From contig CAKUDE010000015.1 in assembly GCA_934645175.1 (NCBI GenBank), positions 1 to 46,931 of the forward strand: a stretch of 46,931 nt of DNA, read 5' to 3'. Under the pieces are notes generated by a model. The model worked only from the letters and a program-made list of their open reading frames with translations, did not search any database and was not told where the DNA came from. Source of the DNA: an uncultured Oscillospiraceae bacterium. Lineage in GTDB: Bacteria > Bacillota > Clostridia > Oscillospirales > Oscillospiraceae. Positions within the stretch are counted from its first letter, which is position 1. Each line of letters opens with the position of its first letter. Positions 6,441 to 15,809 of the stretch are shown here, one piece after another. Position numbers and translations under genes: made by a program.

Positions 6441-7655
6441 TTATGGGAGTGATTTCATAAAATACCACAACGCCAGCAGATCTGCGCTGCCGCCGGGGCT
6501 GAGGTTTCCGGCAATCAACTTGTCATCCATACATTCAAGCGCCTGTGCCCACTGTGCTTCCGGAAGAAGCAGGATATTTTGCGCGGCTCGTTGGACGGTC
6601 GTCAGCCCGGCGATCCCACCGCGGAAGACCAGATTACTGTCGGCAAGGCCCGCCATCGCCGTCAGCAGCACGCGCTGCGGATCCTCCAGAAGCAGCAGCC
6701 GCCGCAGCGTCGGAAAGCCGGCAATCGCCTCACTGCGTGCACCGGGAAGCGCATACCGCTCCCGAACGGACGCGCCGTGCGTCCCCTGCGGAACGGGCAG
6801 CACAGCGGCAATCTGCGCCGCAATTTGGAAAATATCCCCCTCCTGCCCTGCGAGGCTGCGTCCAAATGCGGAAAGCAATAGCGCCAGAGAATACAGAGCT
6901 CCCTTATGCGTATTGACACCACCCGTGGCGCGAAGCATTGCCGTCTCAGCCTCGATACCGTAATCCCGAAGCTCGGACGCGGACGCATCGTCCAATCCCC
7001 GACGGACAAATCCGGCAAAAAACGGTCGCAGAACCTCCGCACTGCGACACATCAGCGCCGTGTCCATATCGCGGTGCGCACCCGTATTTCTCCTATCCAC
7101 AAGACCGGGCTTCGGCGTCTGCTCTGCTTCGCGGCAAAGCGCCTCCGTGGCGCGGCGCGCCAGATCGTCCTGCGCAAATTCGCGCAGTCTGCGCCGTGTC
7201 TCGGCGAGCACTGCCTCCAGCCCGTGTCTTCGGCTGCGCGCGCAATCTGCCGCGGAATGGTCGCACAAAAGACATCGCCGCGGCTTGCCACGCGACAGTT
7301 TTTTTCCCTCCGCGTCCAATACATCCAGATCAAACAGACGTCCGACGGCACTTCCCTCCACCACGAGGCAGGCTGTCTTCAATGTCTGCGCAGGCAAATC
7401 ATAAACCAGAAACGCCTCACAGCCGGTCTTCCGTTCCTCGCTCTCGAAAAAGATCGGTGCGCCAAGCCGCTCACGGAGCATGGAAATGCCCGCACGAAAG
7501 GCGTAGCCGATCAGCGGAGAATTCTTGACCGGTCCGGCGATATTCATCGTAAAACAAACAAGCGGCAAAGCGTACTCGCCCAAAAGCATCCTCTGACGCG
7601 CCGCCCGGCGCTCACGGGCATCCAGTAATTCATTCAGAGAAACCGCGTCGCACAT
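6441..7655 (-). CDS. citXG: CitX-CitG fusion (citrate lyase prosthetic group transfer and synthesis)
   Basis: 404 residues from ATG 7655, supported by SD AAAGGAG 7 bases upstream; the open frame extends to 7880 but crosses repeat DNA. Residues about 15-165 are CitX-like (LPLVCFTMNIAGPVKNSPLI, CLLCDHSAADCARSRRH), the transferase that loads the prosthetic group on the citrate lyase acyl-carrier subunit. Residues about 180-404 are CitG-like (EQTPKPGLVDRRNTGAHRDM, ATGGVNTHKGALYSL, NLSPGGSADLLAL), which makes triphosphoribosyl-dephospho-CoA from ATP and dephospho-CoA. CitXG fusions are known. No citrate lyase (citCDEF) gene is nearby, so its client lies elsewhere in the genome or is another lyase of this type. 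Confidence 0.9.
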   Translation of the reverse strand: MCDAVSLNELLDARERRAARQRMLLGEYALPLVCFTMNIAGPVKNSPLIGYAFRAGISMLRERLGAPIFFESEERKTGCEAFLVYDLPAQTLKTACLVVEGSAVGRLFDLDVLDAEGKKLSRGKPRRCLLCDHSAADCARSRRHGLEAVLAETRRRLREFAQDDLARRATEALCREAEQTPKPGLVDRRNTGAHRDMDTALMCRSAEVLRPFFAGFVRRGLDDASASELRDYGIEAETAMLRATGGVNTHKGALYSLALLLSAFGRSLAGQEGDIFQIAAQIAAVLPVPQGTHGASVRERYALPGARSEAIAGFPTLRRLLLLEDPQRVLLTAMAGLADSNLVFRGGIAGLTTVQRAAQNILLLPEAQWAQALECMDDKLIAGNLSPGGSADLLALWYFMKSLP

Positions 7656-7677
7656 TTCCTTTGCTCCTTTCCGGAAG

Positions 7678-7738
7678 TCGATTGCCATTCTTCGAGTCCC
7701 GCAAGATATGCCAAAACCGCCCACCCTAAAGGGTGGGC
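7678..7738 (+). repeat. 61-bp direct repeat, copy 1
   Basis: Identical over 61 bases to 7854-7914, 176 bp apart. It contains TTCGAGTCCC and CGCCCACCC/GGGTGGGC. This copy ends before the right arm of the terminator is complete and lies just upstream of citXG, whose start is 22 bases away. Confidence 0.85.
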
Positions 7739-7787
7739 CCCTCTTTCCATCGGAAGGGACCCGGCTTGTTGTATGGATGCAGCTACG

Positions 7788-7814
7788 GCAAACTGCCGCA
7801 GGCAGTTTGCTTTT
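7788..7814 (+). terminator. Hairpin with T run between the two 61-bp repeats
   Basis: GCAAACTGCC (7788-7797), GCA loop, GGCAGTTTGC (7801-7810), TTTT. It reads as a plus-strand intrinsic terminator, yet no plus-strand gene precedes it. It may end an unrecognised small transcript or be a relic. Confidence 0.5.
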
Positions 7815-7853
7815 GACATTGTACATATCCCGGTGCGTTCTGTGGATCGATAT

Positions 7854-7914
7854 TCGATTGCCATTCTTCGAGTCCCGCAAGATATGCCAAAACCGCCCAC
7901 CCTAAAGGGTGGGC
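7854..7914 (+). repeat. 61-bp direct repeat, copy 2
   Basis: The second identical copy continues into the full terminator arm GGGTGGGCGGTTTTGG adjoining tRNA-Arg. The repeat therefore carries the left two-thirds of the tRNA terminator palindrome; copy 1 looks like a partial duplication of the tRNA downstream region. Confidence 0.85.
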
Positions 7915-7922
7915 GGTTTTGG
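7887..7922 (-). terminator. Terminator of tRNA-Arg
   Basis: Perfect 16-bp arms CCAAAACCGCCCACCC (7887-7902) and GGGTGGGCGGTTTTGG (7907-7922) with a 4-base loop. On the minus strand it ends in a T4 stretch. The arm includes the encoded CCA of the tRNA, so the structure starts at the tRNA 3' end. Confidence 0.85.
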
Positions 7923-7995
7923 CACGCCAGAAGGGACTCGAACCCCCAACCCTCAGAACCGGAATCTGATGCTCTATCCATTGAGCCACTGGCGC
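7920..7995 (-). tRNA. tRNA-Arg (anticodon CCG)
   Basis: 76 nt with encoded CCA. The acceptor arm GCGCCAG pairs with CTGGCGT (first pair G-U). The anticodon stem TCAGA/TCTGA closes the loop TTCCGGT, giving anticodon CCG, which reads CGG. T loop is TTCGAGT. A promoter precedes it and a terminator follows. Confidence 0.95.
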
Positions 7996-8007
7996 ATTTA
8001 CTCGGGT

Positions 8008-8036
8008 ATTATAGCAGGTTTCCTATCAAAAGGCAA
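8008..8036 (-). promoter_or_regulatory. Promoter of tRNA-Arg
   Basis: TTGCCT (8036-8031), 17-bp spacer, TATAAT (8013-8008) on the minus strand, ending 12 bases before the tRNA 5' end. Confidence 0.8.
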
Positions 8037-8063
8037 GCCTTTTTCCTGCAGTAAACGGATTTT

Positions 8064-9149
8064 TTATCGGCGGAATTCGACGGGGAGTCCCTTCATTTGC
8101 AGTGGATTGATCTCCAGCCGCACTTCATCGCCAGGACAAATCTCCATCCCGGTCACGTCAACGGCACAATGCAGCATCCCCACCACGCCGATCACACGAC
8201 ACCTTCTCCCGCCAATTGTTACATAAGTGGCATTCCCATGAAAAAATGCACGAAAATCGCCCAAAATCGCCCGCAGGCAGTCGCGTTTTCGATTCAGGTC
8301 AACCTTCATGCCAACGCGCAGGCCATGGTACCAACCGACTGGCACGATCGCCGCAACAGTATCGCGCTTTGCCTTCCAGACGGCACTGTAGCCGGTCGTC
8401 TGTCCCTTTTCGAGCCGATGAAGCTCATCGACTGCACTCAGGCAATAGCCGACCGGACGCAGCGTATTCCGAACGGTTACGCGCCCAAGCAGTGCCGAGC
8501 CGAGGCGGACGGCATCGCAGTGCATCTCCGGAAAGCGCAAAAATGCAGAGGAATTGCAGCAATGCACCATCCCCGGCTCCAATCCTGCCGCACGCAGTGA
8601 GGCGACCGTTTCCCGGAATACGGCAAACTCGCGCCGGGTCAACTTTTCGTCTCCGTAAGCACAGTTAAAGTGCGTAAACACGCCGCAAACACGCAGATTC
8701 GGGTCGGCAAACACACTGCGCATGGCTTCGGTCTCGCCCGGTGCGAAGCCGAAGCGGCCCATGCCGGTATCGACCTTCAGATGAACACGCGCCGAGGTGC
8801 CACCCTCGGCCGCAAGTTCGGAAACGGTCGCGGCAGATTGCGTGCTGCCCACGGTCAGGATGACGCCCAGCCCGAGCAGTGCGCGCAGCAGCGCGGTATC
8901 GTTCGTCACGCGCAGCATCAGGAGCTCCGCGTCGTCAAAGCCGTTTTCACGCAGCAGCGCGGCCTCGCGCAGCTCGGTCACGCAAAAGCGGTCGATTCCT
9001 TCGCTGCGCAGCAAACGAGCCAGCGGAAGCGCGCCGATGCCGTAGCCGTCGCCCTTGAGCACCGCCCAGATCGGCACGCCGTTCGCCAGACGCTTCAGCT
9101 CCCGGATGTTATGCAGCAGCGCGTCATGCTCTACGATATAGGCGTTCAT
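8064..9149 (-). CDS. alr: Alanine-racemase-family PLP enzyme
   Basis: 361 residues. The ATG at 9149 overlaps the TGA of the FemX-like gene (ATGA), which settles the start; a longer frame begins at 9209. The N-terminal PLP barrel has AVLKGDGYGIG, where Lys binds PLP; the usual family sequence is AVVKANAYGHG, so three positions differ. KVDTGMGRFGF and the C-terminal beta domain (VPVGWYHGLR, VGMLHCAVDVTG) are typical. The GYSAVW segment probably carries the catalytic tyrosine. It interconverts L- and D-alanine, or a related amino acid such as serine, for cell-wall peptides. Pairing with an aminoacyl ligase suggests a role in peptidoglycan cross-bridge or stem variants. Substrate is not decidable by eye. 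Confidence 0.87.
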   Translation of the reverse strand: MNAYIVEHDALLHNIRELKRLANGVPIWAVLKGDGYGIGALPLARLLRSEGIDRFCVTELREAALLRENGFDDAELLMLRVTNDTALLRALLGLGVILTVGSTQSAATVSELAAEGGTSARVHLKVDTGMGRFGFAPGETEAMRSVFADPNLRVCGVFTHFNCAYGDEKLTRREFAVFRETVASLRAAGLEPGMVHCCNSSAFLRFPEMHCDAVRLGSALLGRVTVRNTLRPVGYCLSAVDELHRLEKGQTTGYSAVWKAKRDTVAAIVPVGWYHGLRVGMKVDLNRKRDCLRAILGDFRAFFHGNATYVTIGGRRCRVIGVVGMLHCAVDVTGMEICPGDEVRLEINPLQMKGLPVEFRR

Positions 9150-10225
9150 TGTGCACTCTCCCCGGACGATTTCCGATGCTTCCAGCGGAATACACGCGAT
9201 ATGACCCATTTAAATGCCAGGCTGCCCTTTTCCGCGACAAATTGCGCGGGCTTGCTGAGCACATAGTCAAATTCGCCGACAAATTCCGTAAACTCGCCGC
9301 CAAAGCCCTTTTTGAAGCGGTACAGGCCGTAATGCGGACTGTTTTCGTCCAAGTCTCCCGATACGCCGCGGAAATCATATACGCGGCTCCCGGTCTCAAT
9401 CGCCCACCGGATCATGTTCCACTGCAGCAGATAGTTCGGCATCAGATTGCGGTGCGCGTTTGAGCTGGCACCGTAAAGATACCAGACCTTATCGCCGTAG
9501 TGGATGGCAAGCGTACCGGCAATTGGCTTGTCCTCGTAAAACGCCATATAGAGTCGCGCGTGCTCGCCGAGGTTGTCCAGCATGGCGGAGAAATACTCCG
9601 CCGGGCGGACGGCAAAATGATCGCGCACTCCGGTCTCCACCATAATTCTGGAGAATTCCGGTACCATCTCCTTGCCGCAGATGCGTATTTCCACACCCTT
9701 TTTGACGGCAAGGCGAATATTGTAGCGCCATTTCTGCTGGAAGGAGGCAAGCATTTCCTCTTCGTTACGTCCGTTCAGGTACAGCCGGAACACATATCGC
9801 GGCTGGACGGCCTCAAAATTCTTGCCAAGGTCACGGCGGCAAAAGCCGTTATCCTCCAGCATTTGCGCAAACGCCGTCTCTGACGAAGGCACGTCGGGGT
9901 CGATCTTGATCACATAAGCATGCTGCTCGGCAGCCAGTCGTTTGGCGGCGGTCATCAGTTCCGCAAACGTCTCGCGATCGTCCAGATCGCAGACGGGGCC
10001 ACGGCAGCCGTAAAGCATCGGGCGGCGAACAACCGGCATTTTGCGGATCAGAAAGGCGATGCTGCCCCGTATCCTTCCGTCGTCACCGCGGCAGATAATC
10101 GCCTTCCATGTCCACGCGGGTTTCTGCTTCGCCCAAAGCGCGCTCTGCATAAATGTCCCCTTCGGGTGGCCCTGAACAAACGCCTCGTATTCGGCCAGAT
10201 TGGCCTCATTGACATATTCCGTCAT
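9146..10225 (-). CDS. FemAB/FemX-type aminoacyltransferase (peptidoglycan interpeptide bridge)
   Basis: 359 residues from ATG 10225 (GGAG 11 bases upstream). It matches the Fem ligase family: HPKGTFMQSALWAKQKPAW at the N-terminus, YVIKIDPDVP, SFQQKWRYNIRLAVKKGVEI, LYGASSNAHRNLMPNYLLQW, DFRGVSG and YRFKKGFGGEFTEFVGEFDY. These enzymes use aminoacyl-tRNA to add Gly, Ser or Ala to the lysine/diaminopimelate side chain of lipid II. The double GNAT-like fold and length are normal; the coiled-coil arm of staphylococcal FemA is absent, as in FemX-like and BacM-like forms. It overlaps the racemase gene by 4 bases and lies 30 bases downstream of the substrate-binding lipoprotein. Confidence 0.88.
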   Translation of the reverse strand: MTEYVNEANLAEYEAFVQGHPKGTFMQSALWAKQKPAWTWKAIICRGDDGRIRGSIAFLIRKMPVVRRPMLYGCRGPVCDLDDRETFAELMTAAKRLAAEQHAYVIKIDPDVPSSETAFAQMLEDNGFCRRDLGKNFEAVQPRYVFRLYLNGRNEEEMLASFQQKWRYNIRLAVKKGVEIRICGKEMVPEFSRIMVETGVRDHFAVRPAEYFSAMLDNLGEHARLYMAFYEDKPIAGTLAIHYGDKVWYLYGASSNAHRNLMPNYLLQWNMIRWAIETGSRVYDFRGVSGDLDENSPHYGLYRFKKGFGGEFTEFVGEFDYVLSKPAQFVAEKGSLAFKWVISRVFRWKHRKSSGESAQ

Positions 10226-10255
10226 GTCTGAAAATCTCCATGTCCTGTAGCGTAT

Positions 10256-11791
10256 TTATTCTCCCGCGTAGACGGTCTTATCCGCATCGGAAAGACTGCG
10301 GGCGGTCGTTGAATTATGAAAGATCCGGTCTACGGCAGGTGTCAGCGCAAAGAGCTTTCCGCGCGTCGCATAAACCGCATAGCTCTTAAAAACCAGCGGG
10401 CAGATCGGCGCCTGCTCGAGAAGCCTGCCGTAAAGCGCGGAATAGTCGCCCGAGTTGGCTCGTGCAGCGGTACACAGCGCACTGAGCGTCGAATCGGAGA
10501 TCCCGCCGACACAAAGGCTGCCGCCGGGGGTGAAAAAGTCACTCAGATCAAAATCAGAGGTCAGGCGCACCTCGCCCAGATAAAGGTCAAATTCCCCTTT
10601 CTCCAGTGCGGTATGGTACTCCTCCGCAGAGAGCGCACTCAGAGTAACATTTAATCCCGCATCGGTACAGACCTGCACAATCCGCTGCGCAGCCGTCACA
10701 CGGGCAGGGTCTTCTACACAAACCAGAAACACCGCGCTTTGGTTCGGATCAAACGAGGGAAGATTCCGCACGGCACTGAGAAGCGCTGATTCCGCGTAAT
10801 CATAACGCGCGGCAAGCGTCCGGTCATACAACGAGCTGTTCGGAGAACACGGCAGAACCGAAGCCTGCGCAAAGCCGCCGTAGCAATCGTTGACCAGTGC
10901 GGTACGGTCAATGGCTCGGCCGAGCGCCACGCGGAGGGAGGTATCCGAAAAATAACCGCTCATATTAAATCCGAGGTAGTGCATGACCGTCGTCGGCACC
11001 TCCCAGACCTCGTAGTCGCAGCGGAAGCTGACGGCGGCTGGAGCATTCGGATCACAATAGACCATATCCGCCCCGCCGAGCTCAAACGCATCGCGCACCT
11101 CCTCTGCCGTCGCCGCGGAACGCAGAGGAAGCGTCTGCTGCATCAGCGGCGCAGCGGCATCCTGCCACCAGTTGTCGCAGCGTACCAGAGCGGCGTATGC
11201 ATAGCGGTAAGGCCCGGAACCGGTCGGATAGGACGCGGAAACCTCCGCTTCCTTCACAACGGGAAAATCCAGTAAAACGGCCGGGTTTTCATAGACCCTG
11301 TTGAAGCGGATCGTCAGCTCCCGCAGACCGGTGGCTTCAACGGAGTCCACACCGGCCAGGCGGCCGGAATAAATCGGACCCGCCTTAGCCGCCTTCAGAC
11401 TGGCTGCCGCATCGGCCGCGGTCAGCGGCGTGCCGTCGGAGAATTTCGCATCGGCGCAGAGCGTGATTGTATACTGCAGGCCGTCCATCCCGATTTGGAA
11501 GCTCTCACAGAGCACCGGCTCGGCGCGGAAGCTGCTCGAAACGGCAAACAGGCTCTCATAAAGCAGAGAAAACAACGCACGGTTCAACGTCGCCGTGCAG
11601 GTATAGGGGTTCAACCCGTAGGCGGGCAGATAGACCGGCGAGAATGTCACCTCTCCCGGCTGCTCTGTCGGGGAGGTCGTCTGCGTCGGCTCAATCGAAG
11701 TCGGAGCTGTCGGCTGTGTCTGCTCAGTTGAAACGGTGCAGCCCGACAGTAGCAGCGCGGTAAACATCAGAAGCACAAGCAGTCGCCTCAT
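10256..11791 (-). CDS. Oligopeptide-type ABC transporter substrate-binding lipoprotein
   Basis: 511 residues from ATG 11791 (SD AAAGGAGG; ATG overlaps the pgeF stop). Signal [15 protein letters not shown] with lipobox LSGC, then a Thr/Pro/Gln-rich linker (about 22-50). The body matches SBP family 5 (DppA/OppA): DAKFSDGTPLTAADAAASL, SGPYRY, LGFNMSG, LRVALGRAIDRTALVND and GEFDLYLGEV. No permease or ATPase gene is adjacent, so it is either an orphan receptor sharing a transporter, or has taken a sensing or envelope role in this secA/cell-wall cluster. Ligand unknown. Confidence 0.88.
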   Translation of the reverse strand: MRRLLVLLMFTALLLSGCTVSTEQTQPTAPTSIEPTQTTSPTEQPGEVTFSPVYLPAYGLNPYTCTATLNRALFSLLYESLFAVSSSFRAEPVLCESFQIGMDGLQYTITLCADAKFSDGTPLTAADAAASLKAAKAGPIYSGRLAGVDSVEATGLRELTIRFNRVYENPAVLLDFPVVKEAEVSASYPTGSGPYRYAYAALVRCDNWWQDAAAPLMQQTLPLRSAATAEEVRDAFELGGADMVYCDPNAPAAVSFRCDYEVWEVPTTVMHYLGFNMSGYFSDTSLRVALGRAIDRTALVNDCYGGFAQASVLPCSPNSSLYDRTLAARYDYAESALLSAVRNLPSFDPNQSAVFLVCVEDPARVTAAQRIVQVCTDAGLNVTLSALSAEEYHTALEKGEFDLYLGEVRLTSDFDLSDFFTPGGSLCVGGISDSTLSALCTAARANSGDYSALYGRLLEQAPICPLVFKSYAVYATRGKLFALTPAVDRIFHNSTTARSLSDADKTVYAGE

Positions 11792-12597
11792 GGCTCCTCC
11801 TTTCGCAGTGCGATGATCGCCGCCATCGCGCCGCGGCGGCCATGCGTGCGGCGATGCGACCAATAGCGGTCACACAGGCACGCGGTACAGTCCTCGGAAA
11901 CATCGATGTGCTCTACGCCCGCACGGCGCAGCCAAAGCGCATTGAGTCCCTTCAAATCGACAAAATACTTTTCTCCGCGCGGTGCGATATGGTCCTGCGC
12001 CGCGCCGCCCAATGCGGCAAGCATGGCCTCCGGAACATCCGCATCGGTCTCAAAGCAGCAAGGCCCGATGCACGGGCCAATGGCCGCACGGATGTGCTCC
12101 GGCGCACAGCCAAACTCCTCCGCCATGCGCGAAACGGCCTTTGCTGCAATTCCAAGCGCCGTGCCGCGCCAACCCGCATGAACCGCACCGATCGCGCGGC
12201 GCATGGGGTCATAGAGCAGGATCGGCGTGCAGTCCGCCGAAAATACGGTCAGAACCACATCCGGTTCATCGGTAATCAGGCCGTCGCGTCCCTCCGGCGC
12301 CTCAATGACCAGTCCTTCGCCTCGGTTTTTGCGGCCGACGCGGGCAACATGATCGCCGTGAACCTGTCTGGAAAATACCATATCATGCTCCGATACGCCG
12401 ACGGCCGCGGCAAAACGGCGGTAGTTTTCCAGTACGTTTTCACGGGTATCACCCCGGTGTGTACCGAGATTCAGACTGGATAAATAATCCTCACTGACGC
12501 CGCCCAGGCGAGTTGAAAAGCCGTGCGGCGTCCCGCGCAGCAGATTGGACGCCAGATATTCCAGCGTTCCGACACGATTGACAAAGCAGCCGCTCAC
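11788..12597 (-). CDS. pgeF: Peptidoglycan editing factor (YfiH/laccase domain)
   Basis: 269 residues from a GTG at 12597 that overlaps the secA stop (GTGA). PgeF motifs are clear: [33 protein letters not shown] (copper/zinc-binding Cys), [24 protein letters not shown] and [17 protein letters not shown]. The family hydrolyses wrongly incorporated L-serine from UDP-MurNAc-L-Ser (Escherichia coli YfiH) and has purine nucleoside activity in other members; which applies here is not visible. It is translationally coupled to secA before it and to the lipoprotein gene after it. Confidence 0.92.
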   Translation of the reverse strand: MSGCFVNRVGTLEYLASNLLRGTPHGFSTRLGGVSEDYLSSLNLGTHRGDTRENVLENYRRFAAAVGVSEHDMVFSRQVHGDHVARVGRKNRGEGLVIEAPEGRDGLITDEPDVVLTVFSADCTPILLYDPMRRAIGAVHAGWRGTALGIAAKAVSRMAEEFGCAPEHIRAAIGPCIGPCCFETDADVPEAMLAALGGAAQDHIAPRGEKYFVDLKGLNALWLRRAGVEHIDVSEDCTACLCDRYWSHRRTHGRRGAMAAIIALRKEEP

Positions 12598-15329
12598 TTG
12601 GCTTCATCCTTATCACGGCAGCAGTTTTTGTACTTTTTTCCGCTTCCGCAGGGGCAGGGGTCGTTTGCACCGATCTTAATCTTCTTGACTGGCTGTTTAC
12701 GCACCGCCTTTTCGGGCGCGGCCGTATCGGTAATGGTCGCGACCTGTTTGCGGCGAACCTCCTCATTCGGCCGCAGGCGCACCAGGAACAGGCGGCGCAC
12801 CGTCTCCTCACGGATGGCGTTGATCATTCCGTCGAACATTTCAAAGCCCTCACGCTTATACGCAACGACGGGGTCGGTCTGGCCGTATGCACGCAGGCGG
12901 ATGCCCTGCTTGAGCTCCTCCATCGCATCGATGTTGTCCATCCAGTATTCGTCCACGACGCGCAGCAGGATGATTCGTTCAATCTCGCGCATCATCTCAC
13001 TGCCGAATTCGGCCTCGCGGCGGGAGTAATTCTCACGCAGCAGCTCCAGCAGCGTCTGCTTTGCCTGCTCCTTCGTCATCGACGGATCCGGTCGGAACGC
13101 ACCCTTGGCAAAATAGATCCCTTCAAATTTCGCAAGCACGCCGTCGAGCTGCGACAACTCCTGAAGATGCTCCGTCGAGCCGTAGGCGTTTTCGACCTCG
13201 GAATCGACGACGTATTTCATCATGCCCTCAATGGTGGCGGAAAGATCCTCGCCGTCGAGTACCTTCCGGCGCTGCTCGTAAATCACCTTACGCTGGGTAT
13301 TCATCACATCGTCGTATTCCAGAACGTTCTTACGAATCTGGAAGTTCCGGCTTTCGACGGTTCGTTGGGCATTCTCGATTGCACCGGAGAGGATTTTCGC
13401 ATCGATGGGCGTATCCTCATCCACGCCGAGCGATTCCATCAGATTCATCACGCGTTCCGAGCCGAACAGCCGCATCACATCGTCCTGAAGCGACAGATAG
13501 AAGCGCGATTCGCCCGGATCGCCCTGACGGCCGGAACGACCGCGGAGCTGATTATCGATCCGGCGGGACTCATGACGCTCCGTACCGACGATAAACAGTC
13601 CGCCCGCTGCGCGCACGCGATCCGCCTCTTCGGCAATCTCCGACTTGTATTTTGCCAGCAGGCGTTTGAACTCCTCACGGATCTCCAGAATCTCCGGCGC
13701 CTCCGTTTCGGCATAGGAATTGGCCTCGGCGAGCAGCTCATCGGGCGTGCCGCGCTTGCGCAGATCGTTGAGCGCGAGGTACTCGGCGTTGCCGCCGAGC
13801 ACGATATCCGTGCCGCGGCCGGCCATATTGGTAGAAATGGTCACGGCGCCGAACTTGCCGGCCTGTGCAACAATCTCCGCTTCCTTTTCATGGTGTTTTG
13901 CGTTCAGGACGGTATGCGGCACGCCTTCGCGCTTGAGGAGCTTGGAAAGCTGCTCGGATTTTTCGATGGAGATCGTGCCGACCAGCACGGGCTGACCTTT
14001 TTCATGACATTGCTTGATCTGCTCGATCACCGCGCGGAACTTCCCCGCCTCGGTCTTGTAAATCAGGTCGTGGTGATCAATGCGAATAACGGGTTTATTC
14101 GTCGGAATTTCCACAATATCCAGCCCATAGATCGCAGAGAATTCCTCTTCCTCGGTCAGCGCAGTGCCGGTCATACCGGAGAGCTTACGGTACATACGGA
14201 AATAATTCTGGAACGTGATGGTCGCAAGCGTTTTGCTTTCGCTGGCAACGGACACGCCTTCCTTGGCCTCGATGGCCTGATGCAGACCCTCGTTGTACCG
14301 GCGGCCGTACATCAACCGGCCGGTGAACTCGTCAACGATGATGACCTGACCGTCCTTGACCACATAGTCGATATCGCGCTTCATAACGCCTCTTGCGCGC
14401 ATGGCGATGTCAATGTGGTGCATGATGGTCGTGTTCTCCACATCGGCAAGATTTTCAACATTGAAGTATTTCTCGGCCTTGGCAATGCCGGAGGCCGTCA
14501 GCGAAGCGGTGCGGGACTTTTCCTCGACGTAGTAGTCGTAGTCCGCGGCGTCGTCAAGCTCGACCTTTTCGTCGGTCGTTGCAAAAACCTTTTTGCGCAG
14601 CCCGGCCACAAAGCGGTCCGCAAGCTCATAAAGCTGCGTCGATTCCTCGCCCTTACCGGAGATAATGAGCGGCGTTCTGGCCTCGTCGATCAAAATGGAG
14701 TCCACCTCGTCGACGACGACGAAATTATGCCCGCGCTGCACCATATCGCGCTGATACAGCGCCATATTGTCACGCAGATAGTCAAAGCCCAGTTCGTTGT
14801 TTGTCCCGTAGGTAATATCGGCGGCATAGGCCTCACGGCGCTGTGCGGGCTCAAGGTCATGGACGATCAGACCGACGCTCAGGCCGAGAAAGCGGTGCAC
14901 CTTCCCCATCCATTCCGCGTCGCGCTTGGCAAGATAGTCGTTGACCGTAACGATATGGACGCCCTCGCCGCTCAGCGCGTTCAGGTAAGACGGCAGGACG
15001 GCGACAAGCGTCTTGCCCTCGCCGGTTTTCATTTCAGCGATGCGCCCCTGATGCAGGACGATGCCGCCGATAAGCTGCACGCGGTAAGGCCGCATTCCCA
15101 GCACGCGGTCGGCAGCCTCCCGGCAGACGGCAAAGGCCTCCGGCAGCAGCTCGTCGAGTGTCTCGCCGGCACGGTAGCGGCTGCGGAACTCATCGGTTTT
15201 CGCGCGAAGCTGCTCGTCCGTCAGCTCCTTCATCTGCGCTCCGAGCGCCTCAATGCGCTCAACGGTGGGCAGAAGCTTTTTCACCTCGCGCTCCGAGCGC
15301 GTTCCGAACAGTTTCGTAAACAGACCCAT
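12594..15329 (-). CDS. secA: Preprotein translocase ATPase SecA
   Basis: 911 residues from ATG 15329 (MGLFTKLFG, the usual SecA start; GAGAGG lies 12 bases upstream). Motifs in order: [20 protein letters not shown] with Walker A (GEGKT), [47 protein letters not shown] (Walker B), [52 protein letters not shown], and a C-terminal zinc finger [13 protein letters not shown]. It drives post-translational export through SecYEG at the membrane. It is the first gene of the pgeF/lipoprotein run and is preceded by a leader of about 200 bases. No anomalies seen. Confidence 0.97.
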   Translation of the reverse strand: MGLFTKLFGTRSEREVKKLLPTVERIEALGAQMKELTDEQLRAKTDEFRSRYRAGETLDELLPEAFAVCREAADRVLGMRPYRVQLIGGIVLHQGRIAEMKTGEGKTLVAVLPSYLNALSGEGVHIVTVNDYLAKRDAEWMGKVHRFLGLSVGLIVHDLEPAQRREAYAADITYGTNNELGFDYLRDNMALYQRDMVQRGHNFVVVDEVDSILIDEARTPLIISGKGEESTQLYELADRFVAGLRKKVFATTDEKVELDDAADYDYYVEEKSRTASLTASGIAKAEKYFNVENLADVENTTIMHHIDIAMRARGVMKRDIDYVVKDGQVIIVDEFTGRLMYGRRYNEGLHQAIEAKEGVSVASESKTLATITFQNYFRMYRKLSGMTGTALTEEEEFSAIYGLDIVEIPTNKPVIRIDHHDLIYKTEAGKFRAVIEQIKQCHEKGQPVLVGTISIEKSEQLSKLLKREGVPHTVLNAKHHEKEAEIVAQAGKFGAVTISTNMAGRGTDIVLGGNAEYLALNDLRKRGTPDELLAEANSYAETEAPEILEIREEFKRLLAKYKSEIAEEADRVRAAGGLFIVGTERHESRRIDNQLRGRSGRQGDPGESRFYLSLQDDVMRLFGSERVMNLMESLGVDEDTPIDAKILSGAIENAQRTVESRNFQIRKNVLEYDDVMNTQRKVIYEQRRKVLDGEDLSATIEGMMKYVVDSEVENAYGSTEHLQELSQLDGVLAKFEGIYFAKGAFRPDPSMTKEQAKQTLLELLRENYSRREAEFGSEMMREIERIILLRVVDEYWMDNIDAMEELKQGIRLRAYGQTDPVVAYKREGFEMFDGMINAIREETVRRLFLVRLRPNEEVRRKQVATITDTAAPEKAVRKQPVKKIKIGANDPCPCGSGKKYKNCCRDKDEAK

Positions 15330-15541
15330 AATTCCAGTTTTCCTCTCCACAGGATGGCAGCAAGCTGCATTTTTCTCCGATGATAACATACGGATATGTG
15401 CAATTGGTTGATCGGTGGTTACATTTTATTAAACACTTTTATTTCCGATGCCGCGCTGCGCGGGCACTTTCGCAAAAGATACGTTTCGTCCGTGCAGCCC
15501 TCTGCGGCGCACCCCCCGCCGCCGACAATGATATGTTGGAT

Positions 15542-15571
15542 ATTATACCACTTTTCCGGGACGCAGGTCAA
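15542..15571 (-). promoter_or_regulatory. Probable secA promoter
   Basis: Minus strand: TTGACC (15571-15566), 18-bp spacer, TATAAT (15547-15542). Transcription would start near 15535, leaving about 205 untranslated bases before secA. Confidence 0.65.
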
Positions 15572-15780
15572 GAACAGTTAGATTACATTCGGTGGGGTGT
15601 GCGGCAGGCAAATCGCTGCGATGGCACAAAGCAGGAATTTGCCTCCCCCCGTCGGCAGCGTCGTTCACCTCCCGGCACTCGGAAAAGCAGCGTCTTATAC
15701 AATATTGTGCAATTTAATGTATATTTCCGTATGGCATTTTTGTGCGAATTCACGTTTTACAGCTTTCTATCGGATTTGCA

Positions 15781-15809
15781 TTGACTCAGACACGAAGGCA
15801 CGATATAAT
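15781..15809 (+). promoter_or_regulatory. Promoter of the secreted SH3-like protein gene
   Basis: TTGACT (15781-15786), 17-bp spacer, TATAAT (15804-15809). The transcript would carry a leader of about 110 bases. Confidence 0.75.

Noticed and set aside
5270..6460. Plus-strand open frame of 396 codons over the cotJ genes
   Set aside because: Arg/His-rich antisense reading; the minus strand encodes recognisable CotJ proteins.
7690..7710. tRNA 3' half in the 61-bp repeat (TTCGAGTCCC)
   Set aside because: The bases flanking the T-loop-like sequence do not pair as a T stem and no acceptor or anticodon arm is present.
13167..15383. Plus-strand open frame of 738 codons
   Set aside because: Lies opposite secA in the same register for the same reason; no family resemblance.
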